Origin: Bradyrhizobium sp.
GTDB lineage: Bacteria; Pseudomonadota; Alphaproteobacteria; Rhizobiales; Xanthobacteraceae
Assembly (NCBI RefSeq): GCF_030693485.1
Contig: NZ_JAUYAN010000057.1
Span: forward strand, 1-53,767
Length of the DNA: 53,767 bases
Direction: 5' to 3'
Position numbers and translations under genes: made by a program. The notes beneath the pieces were generated by a model, which ran no database searches, had not been told where the DNA came from, and saw nothing but the letters and a program-made list of their open reading frames with translations. Shown here one piece after another: positions 1 to 6,625 of the stretch. The stretch's first letter is position 1; every line of letters starts with the position of its first letter.

Positions 1-102
1 AGCGCCCGCGCCCGTACAGAATGACTTGTTAGGGCAGTCACCAGGGCACCAACGCCAATAAGTCAGAAGGACCAATAAATTCAATCAATTAATTGGCTGC
101 TG

Positions 103-120
103 TGGCGGAGAGGGAGGGAC
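103..120 (-). other. tRNA-Ser 3'-end remnant, candidate att core
   Basis: Read on the minus strand, these 18 bases end in CTCTCCGCCA, which matches the acceptor stem and CCA of a typical bacterial tRNA-Ser. The T-loop part does not continue, so this is not a tRNA gene. It lies about 100 bp before an integrase start, which is where an attachment core is expected. The matching second copy is not found in the window, so the att role is inferred. Confidence 0.4.
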
Positions 121-191
121 TCTCCCCTGAAGGGAGCATGAAACCCTTCTGTACAAGTTGATCCTTCTATTTCAGGGGTTCTTGAACGGCC

Positions 192-215
192 GGTGCTACA
201 CCGAGGTGCTACACC
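192..215 (+). repeat. 11-bp direct repeat abutting the integrase start
   Basis: GGTGCTACACC occurs at 192-202 and again at 205-215, separated by GA. The second copy touches the integrase ATG, and there is no purine-rich ribosome binding site in its place. The arrangement suggests a regulatory or recombinase-binding repeat that controls integrase expression. The repeat is seen directly; its role is inferred. Confidence 0.55.
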
Positions 216-1892
216 ATGCCCACAATCAAGATGCCCAGCCCGAAAAAGCGTCCGACCTCCGAATTCTACTGGATCCGGAAGAAAGTACCCGTGGGGCTGC
301 GCGCCCTGGTCGGCAAGACCGAGGTATGGGCGAGCCTAAAGACCAAAGACGAGCGCAAGGCCCGGATCAAGATCGGCGCCGTCAACGCCGAGATCGAGGC
401 CGAATGGGCCCGCCTCCGGGCCGGCGGGCTGCCGGCTCCAGGCGCCGACCGGGAACTGGAACCCGCTCCCTTCAAGCTCACCCACCAGGACCTGCACGCG
501 CTGCGCGGCGCCGCCCACGTCGAGATCCGTGACGCCTGGATCAAGGAGCCACCGACCGGGTTCCGCAAACTGAGGCTGTCCTCCCGTGACGAGGAGTCCC
601 TGCAGGAGGACGCCGAGGAATGGCTGGAGAAGGGCGGTTACGAGGTCTCGACGGAGAATGTCGAGCGGCTCAAACCCCTCCTGCTCAGGGCCCGGAACGA
701 AGCCACCAAGGATGTCGAGCGCGCCCTCGCGGGCGACTATCGGCCGAGTCCGGAAGTCGAGGGGGCGCCGCAGCGCACGACGCCGGCGCTCGACTTCATC
801 ACGAAGTTCGAGGAGTACGCGGTCAAGGGCGGCCTCAAGGGCGGCAAGTTCGGGCCCACAGCGAAGCGCTGGCGGCCGAAAATCCGGGCGTTCTGCGATT
901 TCATCGGCCATCGGGACCTGAAGCGCATGAGCACCGCGGATGGGTACAGGTGGGCCGATCATCTGAGGGACAAATTTGCGCACGAGTCGATCAAGAATGT
1001 GTGGCTCGCCGCCCTGTCCGCGACAGCCGGCTTCATGGTGGAGCGGCGCGAGCTGGATCAGAACCCCTTCCTGCGGCTGAAGGTCCGCGAAGACAAGTCG
1101 GAGGACGATCCGACCAAAGCCAAAAAAGAACCACCCCGAAAGGGCTTCACGTTAGAGGAGGCGCAGCTCATCCTGACCGCCACGTTGGCCACCCCGAGCG
1201 ACTTGATTTCGGTGGAGATGAGGGCGGCGAGGCGCTGGCTGCCGTGGCTGTGCGCCTATAGCGGCGCACGCGTCAACGAACTCACAAGCCTGCATCCCGA
1301 CGACATTTCTCCGCTCACGAAGAAGATCCCGTACATGACGATCAAGCCCTCCCTGGAAAAGACGGGGCAATGGCGGGTCGTGCCCATCCACTCGCACGTG
1401 ATCGAGCAGGGCTTCATGGGTTACGTCCAGGAGCGGCGGGACCTGAACAAGCCGCTCTTCTACGATCCCGATCGCAGCCGGGGCGGCAAGCCGGGCAATC
1501 CGCAGTTCAAGAAGGTCGCCGAGCGGATCGCCGAATGGGTGCACGGCCTCGACATCATTCCGGATGGTGTGAAGCCGAACCACGCTTGGCGCCATCTCTT
1601 CAAGAGCGTGGCCCGCGACGTTGGAATGGACCGCGAGGTGGAAGGCTTCATCACGGGTCACCGCCCCAAGGATTCGAACGCGGGCAACGACTACGGCGAC
1701 CGATGGATCAAGACGAAGTCCGCGGAAATCGAGAAGTATCCGCGTTACGAGATTGCCGCCCTCAAGGCCGATCCCGCTCCGCACAGGCGCGTTCGCCGGA
1801 CGTCCGCCCAGCTCGCCACGGCCGCCGAGGCAAAAACGGCTCGGAATGGAGCGCGCACGAAAGGAACCGGCGATACGCTCGCTGGCAAGTAA
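216..1892 (+). CDS. Tyrosine-type site-specific recombinase (phage/island integrase)
   Basis: A 558-residue integrase that would catalyse insertion and excision of the island. The N-terminal ~60 residues resemble the DUF6538-type domain seen at the start of such integrases (YWIRKKVP). A core-binding region follows at about 185-300 and a catalytic domain at about 310-505. Visible catalytic residues are Arg352 (GARVNEL), His456 and Arg459 (HAWRH), His482 (TGHRP) and the probable nucleophile Tyr493 (NDYGD). The Arg/Lys-rich tail after 510 is probably disordered. The start is set by the ATG directly after the 11-bp repeat. It faces into the island, next to a tRNA-Ser-like remnant, which fits an intact integrase at the island's edge. 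Confidence 0.92.
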   Translation: MPTIKMPSPKKRPTSEFYWIRKKVPVGLRALVGKTEVWASLKTKDERKARIKIGAVNAEIEAEWARLRAGGLPAPGADRELEPAPFKLTHQDLHALRGAAHVEIRDAWIKEPPTGFRKLRLSSRDEESLQEDAEEWLEKGGYEVSTENVERLKPLLLRARNEATKDVERALAGDYRPSPEVEGAPQRTTPALDFITKFEEYAVKGGLKGGKFGPTAKRWRPKIRAFCDFIGHRDLKRMSTADGYRWADHLRDKFAHESIKNVWLAALSATAGFMVERRELDQNPFLRLKVREDKSEDDPTKAKKEPPRKGFTLEEAQLILTATLATPSDLISVEMRAARRWLPWLCAYSGARVNELTSLHPDDISPLTKKIPYMTIKPSLEKTGQWRVVPIHSHVIEQGFMGYVQERRDLNKPLFYDPDRSRGGKPGNPQFKKVAERIAEWVHGLDIIPDGVKPNHAWRHLFKSVARDVGMDREVEGFITGHRPKDSNAGNDYGDRWIKTKSAEIEKYPRYEIAALKADPAPHRRVRRTSAQLATAAEAKTARNGARTKGTGDTLAGK

Positions 1893-1986
1893 ACCGCGGC
1901 AAGATCTCGGACGTCAGATTGATTGAATGGCGCACGCAAGGAACGGAACCACAGTGAAACAATCCATGTCGCAGGCCGGTGATGGA

Positions 1987-3168
1987 ATGAATTCCTTGAG
2001 GAATTTTACGCCCGACGATGAACGATTAATCCGGCTGGAGCCGGAGAATCGGTGCGTGAGCGAACGCGTGAAGCTGCAGATCCCCTACACTCAACAATTT
2101 GTCCGCAGACGCTGTCGGAACAGCGAGCCCGTCCGGTTTTGGGAGAAGATGGAGGTTTTTCTCGACACGGTCGAGGCAGATGCCGCTCCGATCGCTTACA
2201 AGGTGTCGGAGACCGATGCCCTGGCCGAACGGCGCGAACACGGCAGCCTGTATGCCATCAGAAGCTTTCGAGGTGCACTGTGGTGGCCGCTGGTCGGGCC
2301 GCGCGGCTTCGTGCAACCCGATGATCTTCGCGGCCTCCTCGCCGAAGGTGACGAGGGCGCTCTGCTCGCGATCGATTCGTCGATCGAAACGCCGCTCAAT
2401 GTCTCGGAACTAGCCCACGACGCGTACTTCGAACAGAACCCATACAGGACAATGGACATCTCAGACAGAGACGACCGGGTTGGGCTGGCACATCGCGGCG
2501 CCAGACAGGTGATGTTCTGCGATGGCAAGGTCTACGTCGTCGCCGGCGAGCCCATCTATTACTTGGCCCATACGCCGACCAAAGGCTCGTTCGCAGTTAC
2601 CGTTGGCGCCGCCTCGCTTTCCCGGCGCGGAACGACGGCGGCTGGAATACCCGGTCCGACCGCATGGACCAGGATCGAGTCGGCGCGGCGCGGAACTGCG
2701 TACGCCATCGGGGAAATCGAAGACGAAATCAGGCTGCAGCTCGATCGCGGCAACTCGATCTTCGGCGCGCCCAAAATCGAAATTCTATGCGATTGCCAAT
2801 TGCCCGATACTGCGGCGCTGCTATGCGCGCGCGTGCTGGCGGAATTCGTCTGGGGGGAAGCTGGACGGGAGGGCTATTGGACGGATTCGCTGCGCCGCAG
2901 CGTACCGACTCTGGCCGCCTCGCGCGATGCCGATGCCGCAAGCAATGATCTTCCCTGCCTAGAAGTGCTGGTTCAACTCACGTCGTGCAAGGATCAAGCC
3001 GTGAGAAACGAGTTCTTCAACGAGATTCGCGACGCGCGCGACGTGCTGCGACGGCTGAGATCCTTCGGCCACGGTTCGCTTGAAGAGGACGACGAGGCGG
3101 CGCTGTCGGATTGGGCAGCTCAGTTGCCCGGCAATATCCGGAAGGGTCCTGCAGGGCCTTGCGAATAA
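1987..3168 (+). CDS. Hypothetical protein, ~393 aa
   Basis: I do not recognise this protein. It is soluble by appearance, with no signal peptide or membrane segment, and mixed charge. An upstream in-frame ATG at 1927 would add 20 residues; the ATG at 1987 (MNSLRNF) is chosen because the extra residues look like untranslated leader. The C-terminal third is rich in acidic and basic residues and probably helical. It follows the integrase on the same strand and has a different, less GC-rich feel than the operon further on, consistent with island cargo. Function is unknown. Confidence 0.6.
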   Translation: MNSLRNFTPDDERLIRLEPENRCVSERVKLQIPYTQQFVRRRCRNSEPVRFWEKMEVFLDTVEADAAPIAYKVSETDALAERREHGSLYAIRSFRGALWWPLVGPRGFVQPDDLRGLLAEGDEGALLAIDSSIETPLNVSELAHDAYFEQNPYRTMDISDRDDRVGLAHRGARQVMFCDGKVYVVAGEPIYYLAHTPTKGSFAVTVGAASLSRRGTTAAGIPGPTAWTRIESARRGTAYAIGEIEDEIRLQLDRGNSIFGAPKIEILCDCQLPDTAALLCARVLAEFVWGEAGREGYWTDSLRRSVPTLAASRDADAASNDLPCLEVLVQLTSCKDQAVRNEFFNEIRDARDVLRRLRSFGHGSLEEDDEAALSDWAAQLPGNIRKGPAGPCE

Positions 3169-3256
3169 CCGTCATTTTTGCGGGCGTGCTACTACGAGCA
3201 ACACTTGACGCATCGAATTGCGAGACTTCTCGATCGGCGAACGAACGGATAACGAC

Positions 3257-3979
3257 ATGACCACTTATACGCTGTATCGGACTATCAATGATGACACCAA
3301 CAACATCATCGCCCGCGGCCTGAGCGCCGTCGACGCGATGTACTTCATCGTCGAGCACGACCCGAAAAGGTATTTTCATTTTATTGTAGAAAACTACGAA
3401 ACAATTCGTCGATTCGATTTCCGCCTTTCTCGCGAGGATGGGCCTCACGGGGAGATCCTGTTTCCGGCGACTGTGCCGTGCACGGACGACTTCGAAGCGG
3501 ACAAGGGCGCTGCACTCGAAGTACTTGCCGTGCAGTTCCTCCGAGTCGCCCACAATTATTGGGATGGCCGTTGTGATACTGACGAAGTGATCGATGAGAA
3601 CTTGAGGTACAAGGCCGACCGCGAGGACGCGCACCGAATGGAGCGTGAAATCGCGGTGAAATTCGTGGATGCGTTGGCGCTGGACGGATATACGATGGCG
3701 CGCGACATGCTCTGCAACGATTTTCCGCTCGCACACCCTAACGAACGAGCGGAATTCATCGAGCATGCCCTCGAGGCTATGATCGGTGGCGTCACTGTCT
3801 ACAGACCGGGCGCAGCCCACCGGTTCGAATTCCATTTAGGTGGGGACAGCTGGGACCTGATTAGGAGCAGTAGCGGGCGTCTAGAAACGTTGACCGCGGC
3901 GATCATCGAACCCTATAGAGCTAAAGGGCACCCTGCCAAGACGAGCGGCACCGAAATATTCGATCTGAAAAGTCGCTGA
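3257..3979 (+). CDS. Hypothetical protein, ~240 aa
   Basis: No family is recognised. The chosen start (MTTYTLYR) is an ATG; an upstream in-frame start at 3218 would add 13 residues without support. The protein is acidic, rich in Asp, Glu and aromatic residues, and has no membrane segment or signal peptide. It lies about 90 bp after another unknown gene on the same strand, so the two may be co-transcribed island cargo. The stretch after it (3980-4202) shows no gene. Function is unknown. Confidence 0.55.
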   Translation: MTTYTLYRTINDDTNNIIARGLSAVDAMYFIVEHDPKRYFHFIVENYETIRRFDFRLSREDGPHGEILFPATVPCTDDFEADKGAALEVLAVQFLRVAHNYWDGRCDTDEVIDENLRYKADREDAHRMEREIAVKFVDALALDGYTMARDMLCNDFPLAHPNERAEFIEHALEAMIGGVTVYRPGAAHRFEFHLGGDSWDLIRSSSGRLETLTAAIIEPYRAKGHPAKTSGTEIFDLKSR

Positions 3980-4202
3980 CGATTGTATCGTGCGCACTGG
4001 CCGAGCTAACGGCCTGCATAATCGTTCCGACGCAGCTTCCGGCCGCCGTTGCATGACACTATGTCTTGAGCAGCATGCGAGGCGGCGCTGTTGATCCCGC
4101 AAAAACCGAAGCTACGTCCCCGGCCCGCGCCCCGCTTCGGAGCTGATTGAGATCATGCGTCAAAACGGCTGAAGCACCGCAATCAAGATATCCGACAGTA
4201 TC

Positions 4203-4493
4203 TCATTGACGCGCCTTGCGCAGCCGCACGCCTTCTCCCGTCTTCTCGTTCGCGAAGACGAACTCGACATCCAGGTCGTCCTCCATCTTGCGTCTCAATT
4301 CGACGAGCATCCTCCGGCGCCGTGGGTCCATCGGTCCCGGCTTCATGATCTCGATCAGCGCGATCGTCTTCCTCGATATTCCGACCTTCCCGGCGAGCTT
4401 CTCCTGATCGAAGCCGAGAAGCGCGCGCGCCGCCCTGCTCAGAGTCGGTGTCAGCAGATCGGCGTCGCTGTCATCCAAAGCCCGGTCCTTCAT
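4203..4493 (-). CDS. Small XRE-family helix-turn-helix regulator
   Basis: A 96-residue DNA-binding protein. The helix-turn-helix lies at about residues 19-50, with the pattern RAARALLGFDQEKLAGKVGI followed by SRKTIALIE, which is typical of Cro/CI (XRE) repressors. A basic, Arg-rich tail follows. No partner toxin is visible beside it. It is transcribed away from the downstream cluster that starts at 4588, and a TACCGA-N6-TCGGTA dyad sits in the shared 94-bp spacer, so it probably represses itself and that cluster. The regulator family is clear; its targets are inferred. Confidence 0.8.
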   Translation of the reverse strand: MKDRALDDSDADLLTPTLSRAARALLGFDQEKLAGKVGISRKTIALIEIMKPGPMDPRRRRMLVELRRKMEDDLDVEFVFANEKTGEGVRLRKARQ

Positions 4494-4506
4494 CGTTCGT
4501 TAAGCA

Positions 4507-4524
4507 TACCGACATGTCTCGGTA
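4507..4524. promoter_or_regulatory. Inverted repeat, candidate XRE operator
   Basis: TACCGA and TCGGTA form perfect 6-bp arms around a 6-bp spacer (CATGTC). It lies 14 bp upstream of the XRE regulator start and about 64 bp upstream of the divergent HNH-like gene. The position fits an operator that controls both directions. The dyad is seen; binding by the neighbouring regulator is inferred. Confidence 0.5.
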
Positions 4525-4587
4525 ATTTTATGCTACCAATCTCGTCGGCCATGGACTATATGATAAATCACATAATTGGTGAGGCAA

Positions 4588-4893
4588 ATGAATTACGTGA
4601 TCTACATGGCGAGCCATCGCTGGAGGACCAATGCGGCCCGCGTGGCGGAGCTGCAGGGTGCCGCCGGACGCTGTCGGGTTTGCTTCGGCCAATGCCCGCT
4701 TGAGGCCCACCACGCGACCTACGCGCGTCTCGGATGCGAAGCCGTCGGTGATCTCCTTGCGGTCTGCCGCCCGTGCCACGTCGAGATCACGACGTTCCTG
4801 CGCCGGCGCCGCTACCAGGACAAGAAACCGATCCGCACCGACGTGCCCCATGTCCGGGACACGCGTCGTCCGTTGTTCGACCCCACCCGCTAA
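4588..4893 (+). CDS. HNH-like Cys/His zinc-cluster protein
   Basis: A 101-residue protein with CRVC near residue 31, a HH pair (EAHHATY) near 43, and CRPCH near 63. Two CxxC pairs with an HH between them is the layout of small HNH nucleases and their zinc-binding relatives. The catalytic assignment is uncertain because the last conserved His/Asn of a full HNH is only suggested by CRPCH. The ATG at 4588 has GGTGAGG five bases upstream; a TTG at 4576 is the alternative. It is the first gene of the cluster controlled from the XRE spacer and is followed after 12 bp by the next gene. Confidence 0.6.
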   Translation: MNYVIYMASHRWRTNAARVAELQGAAGRCRVCFGQCPLEAHHATYARLGCEAVGDLLAVCRPCHVEITTFLRRRRYQDKKPIRTDVPHVRDTRRPLFDPTR

Positions 4894-4905
4894 GGAGATC
4901 AAGGA

Positions 4906-5478
4906 ATGAAGCCCGAAGCCATCCGCCTGCGGCTCACCGGAGCCAAGCGGCTGATCATGCACAATGGACAGCTCGCCGATCCTCTCAACCCGATCACGAA
5001 GGAATTGGCTCGCCTGACCTCCAAGCGCGCCAAGACGGAGTCCGATCACCTGGAGATCAGCCGCGTCGAATGGAACGGCGGTCTCTGGCTGGACGGCGGC
5101 AAACCTTGCATTCCGGCGGAGGCGCTCATGGCGACCTTTGTGGAGGCCGCCAGGACCCGCCGCCGGGCCCCGCAGGCGGAGGCCGGCCTGATCGTCGAGC
5201 GTCACGCGCCGCTGCGCTATGTCGGTCCGACCGGCATGGACGAGCTCTGGGAAGATACTTCGTTCAGGATCCGCGTCGGCGTCAACGTGCGCGGTGCCCG
5301 CACCATGCGGACCCGCCCGGTCTTCGAGGATTGGAGCGTCGAGTTCACCGCCCTCTATCTGCCGACCCTCTTGGATCGCGGCGAGGTCCGCGAGCTCTAC
5401 GAGATCGCCGGTTTCATGAAGGGCATGGGCGACTGGCGCCCGCAGAACGGCACCTTCCAGGTCGAGGTCATCGACTGA
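4906..5478 (+). CDS. Conserved-looking protein of unknown function (phage-type)
   Basis: A 190-residue soluble protein, with a ribosome binding site AAGGAG eight bases before the ATG. I cannot name the family. The sequence starts with beta-strand-like residues (IRLRLTG) and ends with GMGDWRPQNGTFQVEVID. Phage proteins of similar shape carry a comparable GDWRP..G.F ending as I recall, but I cannot check this. It follows the HNH-like gene by 12 bp and is likely co-transcribed. A strong hairpin lies in the 156-bp spacer after it. The role is unknown; nucleic-acid binding would fit its neighbours but is a guess. Confidence 0.65.
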   Translation: MKPEAIRLRLTGAKRLIMHNGQLADPLNPITKELARLTSKRAKTESDHLEISRVEWNGGLWLDGGKPCIPAEALMATFVEAARTRRRAPQAEAGLIVERHAPLRYVGPTGMDELWEDTSFRIRVGVNVRGARTMRTRPVFEDWSVEFTALYLPTLLDRGEVRELYEIAGFMKGMGDWRPQNGTFQVEVID

Positions 5479-5544
5479 CGAGATCCCACGGGTGGGGCGT
5501 GGCCCGGCGAGGCAGCGGCACGGTCCGGCGTGGTGAGGCGAGGC

Positions 5545-5568
5545 GGAGGGCTCCGAAAGGAGCCCTCC
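5545..5568 (+). terminator. Perfect 10-bp hairpin with GAAA loop
   Basis: GGAGGGCTCC and GGAGCCCTCC pair around a GAAA tetraloop. No T-run follows, so it may be a weak terminator, an attenuator or an mRNA-stabilising element inside the operon. The bases just before it carry imperfect tandem copies of a GGCGTGG/GGCGAGGC motif. Confidence 0.55.
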
Positions 5569-5634
5569 CGATCCGCCCGAAAGATGGAATGACCGCAGCC
5601 GCGGCGTTCCGAAGATGCAGCACAGGAGAGTACA

Positions 5635-6087
5635 ATGAGTACTAAGCGCAAGTTCGTCGACAACACGGCCATTCCCGTCAACACGCTGTTGGAGGAGCAG
5701 TCCTCCAGAGCACTGCGGTCGTGGCGGAGCACGCGCGCGGACAACTTCCATGCTCCCGCCCTGAACCTGATGCGCGCCGCCGTCGCCAACGTCGCGATGC
5801 TCGGCGAACCCCGCTGGCGCGACGCGGCGGCGGGCGACCCCGCCGCCGCCGTCGCCATCGCGCTCGCCATGGGCCCGGAGAATTCCCAGGCGTTGAAGTT
5901 CGACATGTGCATGACGGCGCTCGTGGTCTGCGCCTGCACCGGCGACGCGGCCTCGTGCCTGGTGATCGCCTGGATGCTGAAGCGCATGCCGAACTCCAAG
6001 CGGCGCGAAAAGCGGCTCGCCGCCTCGTGGAGCGTCCGCGCCATGCGGCCGCTCCTCGCGCGGGTCGGGGACGGGAGCCTGACGTGA
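5635..6087 (+). CDS. Hypothetical protein, 150 aa
   Basis: No family is recognised. The protein is Ala- and Met-rich and likely all-helical, with a moderately hydrophobic stretch at about residues 85-112 that holds two Cys residues. It ends in a basic segment (KRMPNSKRREKR). The ATG is preceded by AGGAG seven bases upstream. Its stop codon overlaps the GTG of the phosphoesterase gene (GTGA), so translation of the two is probably coupled. Function is unknown. Confidence 0.6.
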   Translation: MSTKRKFVDNTAIPVNTLLEEQSSRALRSWRSTRADNFHAPALNLMRAAVANVAMLGEPRWRDAAAGDPAAAVAIALAMGPENSQALKFDMCMTALVVCACTGDAASCLVIAWMLKRMPNSKRREKRLAASWSVRAMRPLLARVGDGSLT

Positions 6088-6548
6088 AGCTTCGGATCAT
6101 GAGCGACCTGCATCTCGACCATCCCAGAAGCGACGGCCCGCCGCCGCTTGCAGCCGGCGCCGACATGGCCATCGTAGCGGGCGACACGCGCCATAGCTTG
6201 GTCAAGGGCATCGAACACCTGCGTCGCGCCTACCCGGCACCGACGGAGGTGGTCATGGACGCGGGTAATCACGAACTCTGGTCGAGGGAGCTGTCCTTCG
6301 AGAAGCATTTTGCGGAAGGCCGTCGCGCGGGCGATCTGCATGACGTCCATCTGTTGGAGAACAACGTCGGAATCGTAGACAACTTGCGCCTGCCCGGGTG
6401 CACGTTGTGGATGGATTACGAACTTTTCGGCTCGTCCTTGCGGGGGGCCGCCATGCGCGTGGCGGCCGAGACCATGGTCGATCACCGCCGCATCCAGGTG
6501 AAACCCGCGTTCAAGCCCGCTTTCGCGGTGGATCTGCCGGATGGCTGA
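6084..6548 (+). CDS. Calcineurin-like metallophosphoesterase, short form
   Basis: A 154-residue metal-dependent phosphoesterase. It shows the first blocks of the fold: DLH at the N-terminus (MSDLHLD), GD (AGDTR) and GNHE (DAGNHELW). These ligate the two metal ions in the known family. The usual last block with GHxH is absent, because the frame stops at 6548, so the protein is short or truncated. The GTG at 6084 overlaps the preceding stop; an ATG at 6099 is an alternative. A 77-bp gap leads to the AAA+ gene. The substrate cannot be deduced; nucleic acid or cyclic nucleotides are possible. Activity is doubtful if the missing block is truly gone. Confidence 0.75.
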   Translation: MKLRIMSDLHLDHPRSDGPPPLAAGADMAIVAGDTRHSLVKGIEHLRRAYPAPTEVVMDAGNHELWSRELSFEKHFAEGRRAGDLHDVHLLENNVGIVDNLRLPGCTLWMDYELFGSSLRGAAMRVAAETMVDHRRIQVKPAFKPAFAVDLPDG

Positions 6549-6625
6549 TCTCCGTCCCGCGCCGTTTCCAACCGTCTCGCCACCCCGGCGTAGTATCCCT
6601 TCCCTCACACCGCGTCCGCAGGTAC

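Noticed and set aside
336..983. Long open frame on the minus strand inside the integrase gene
   Set aside because: It lies fully within a clear integrase in another frame and shows no motif; high GC content makes such frames common.
6398..6625. In-frame upstream extension of the AAA+/M41 protein
   Set aside because: It overlaps the phosphoesterase gene in another frame, and its content is Arg/Gly/Pro-rich without a start signal.
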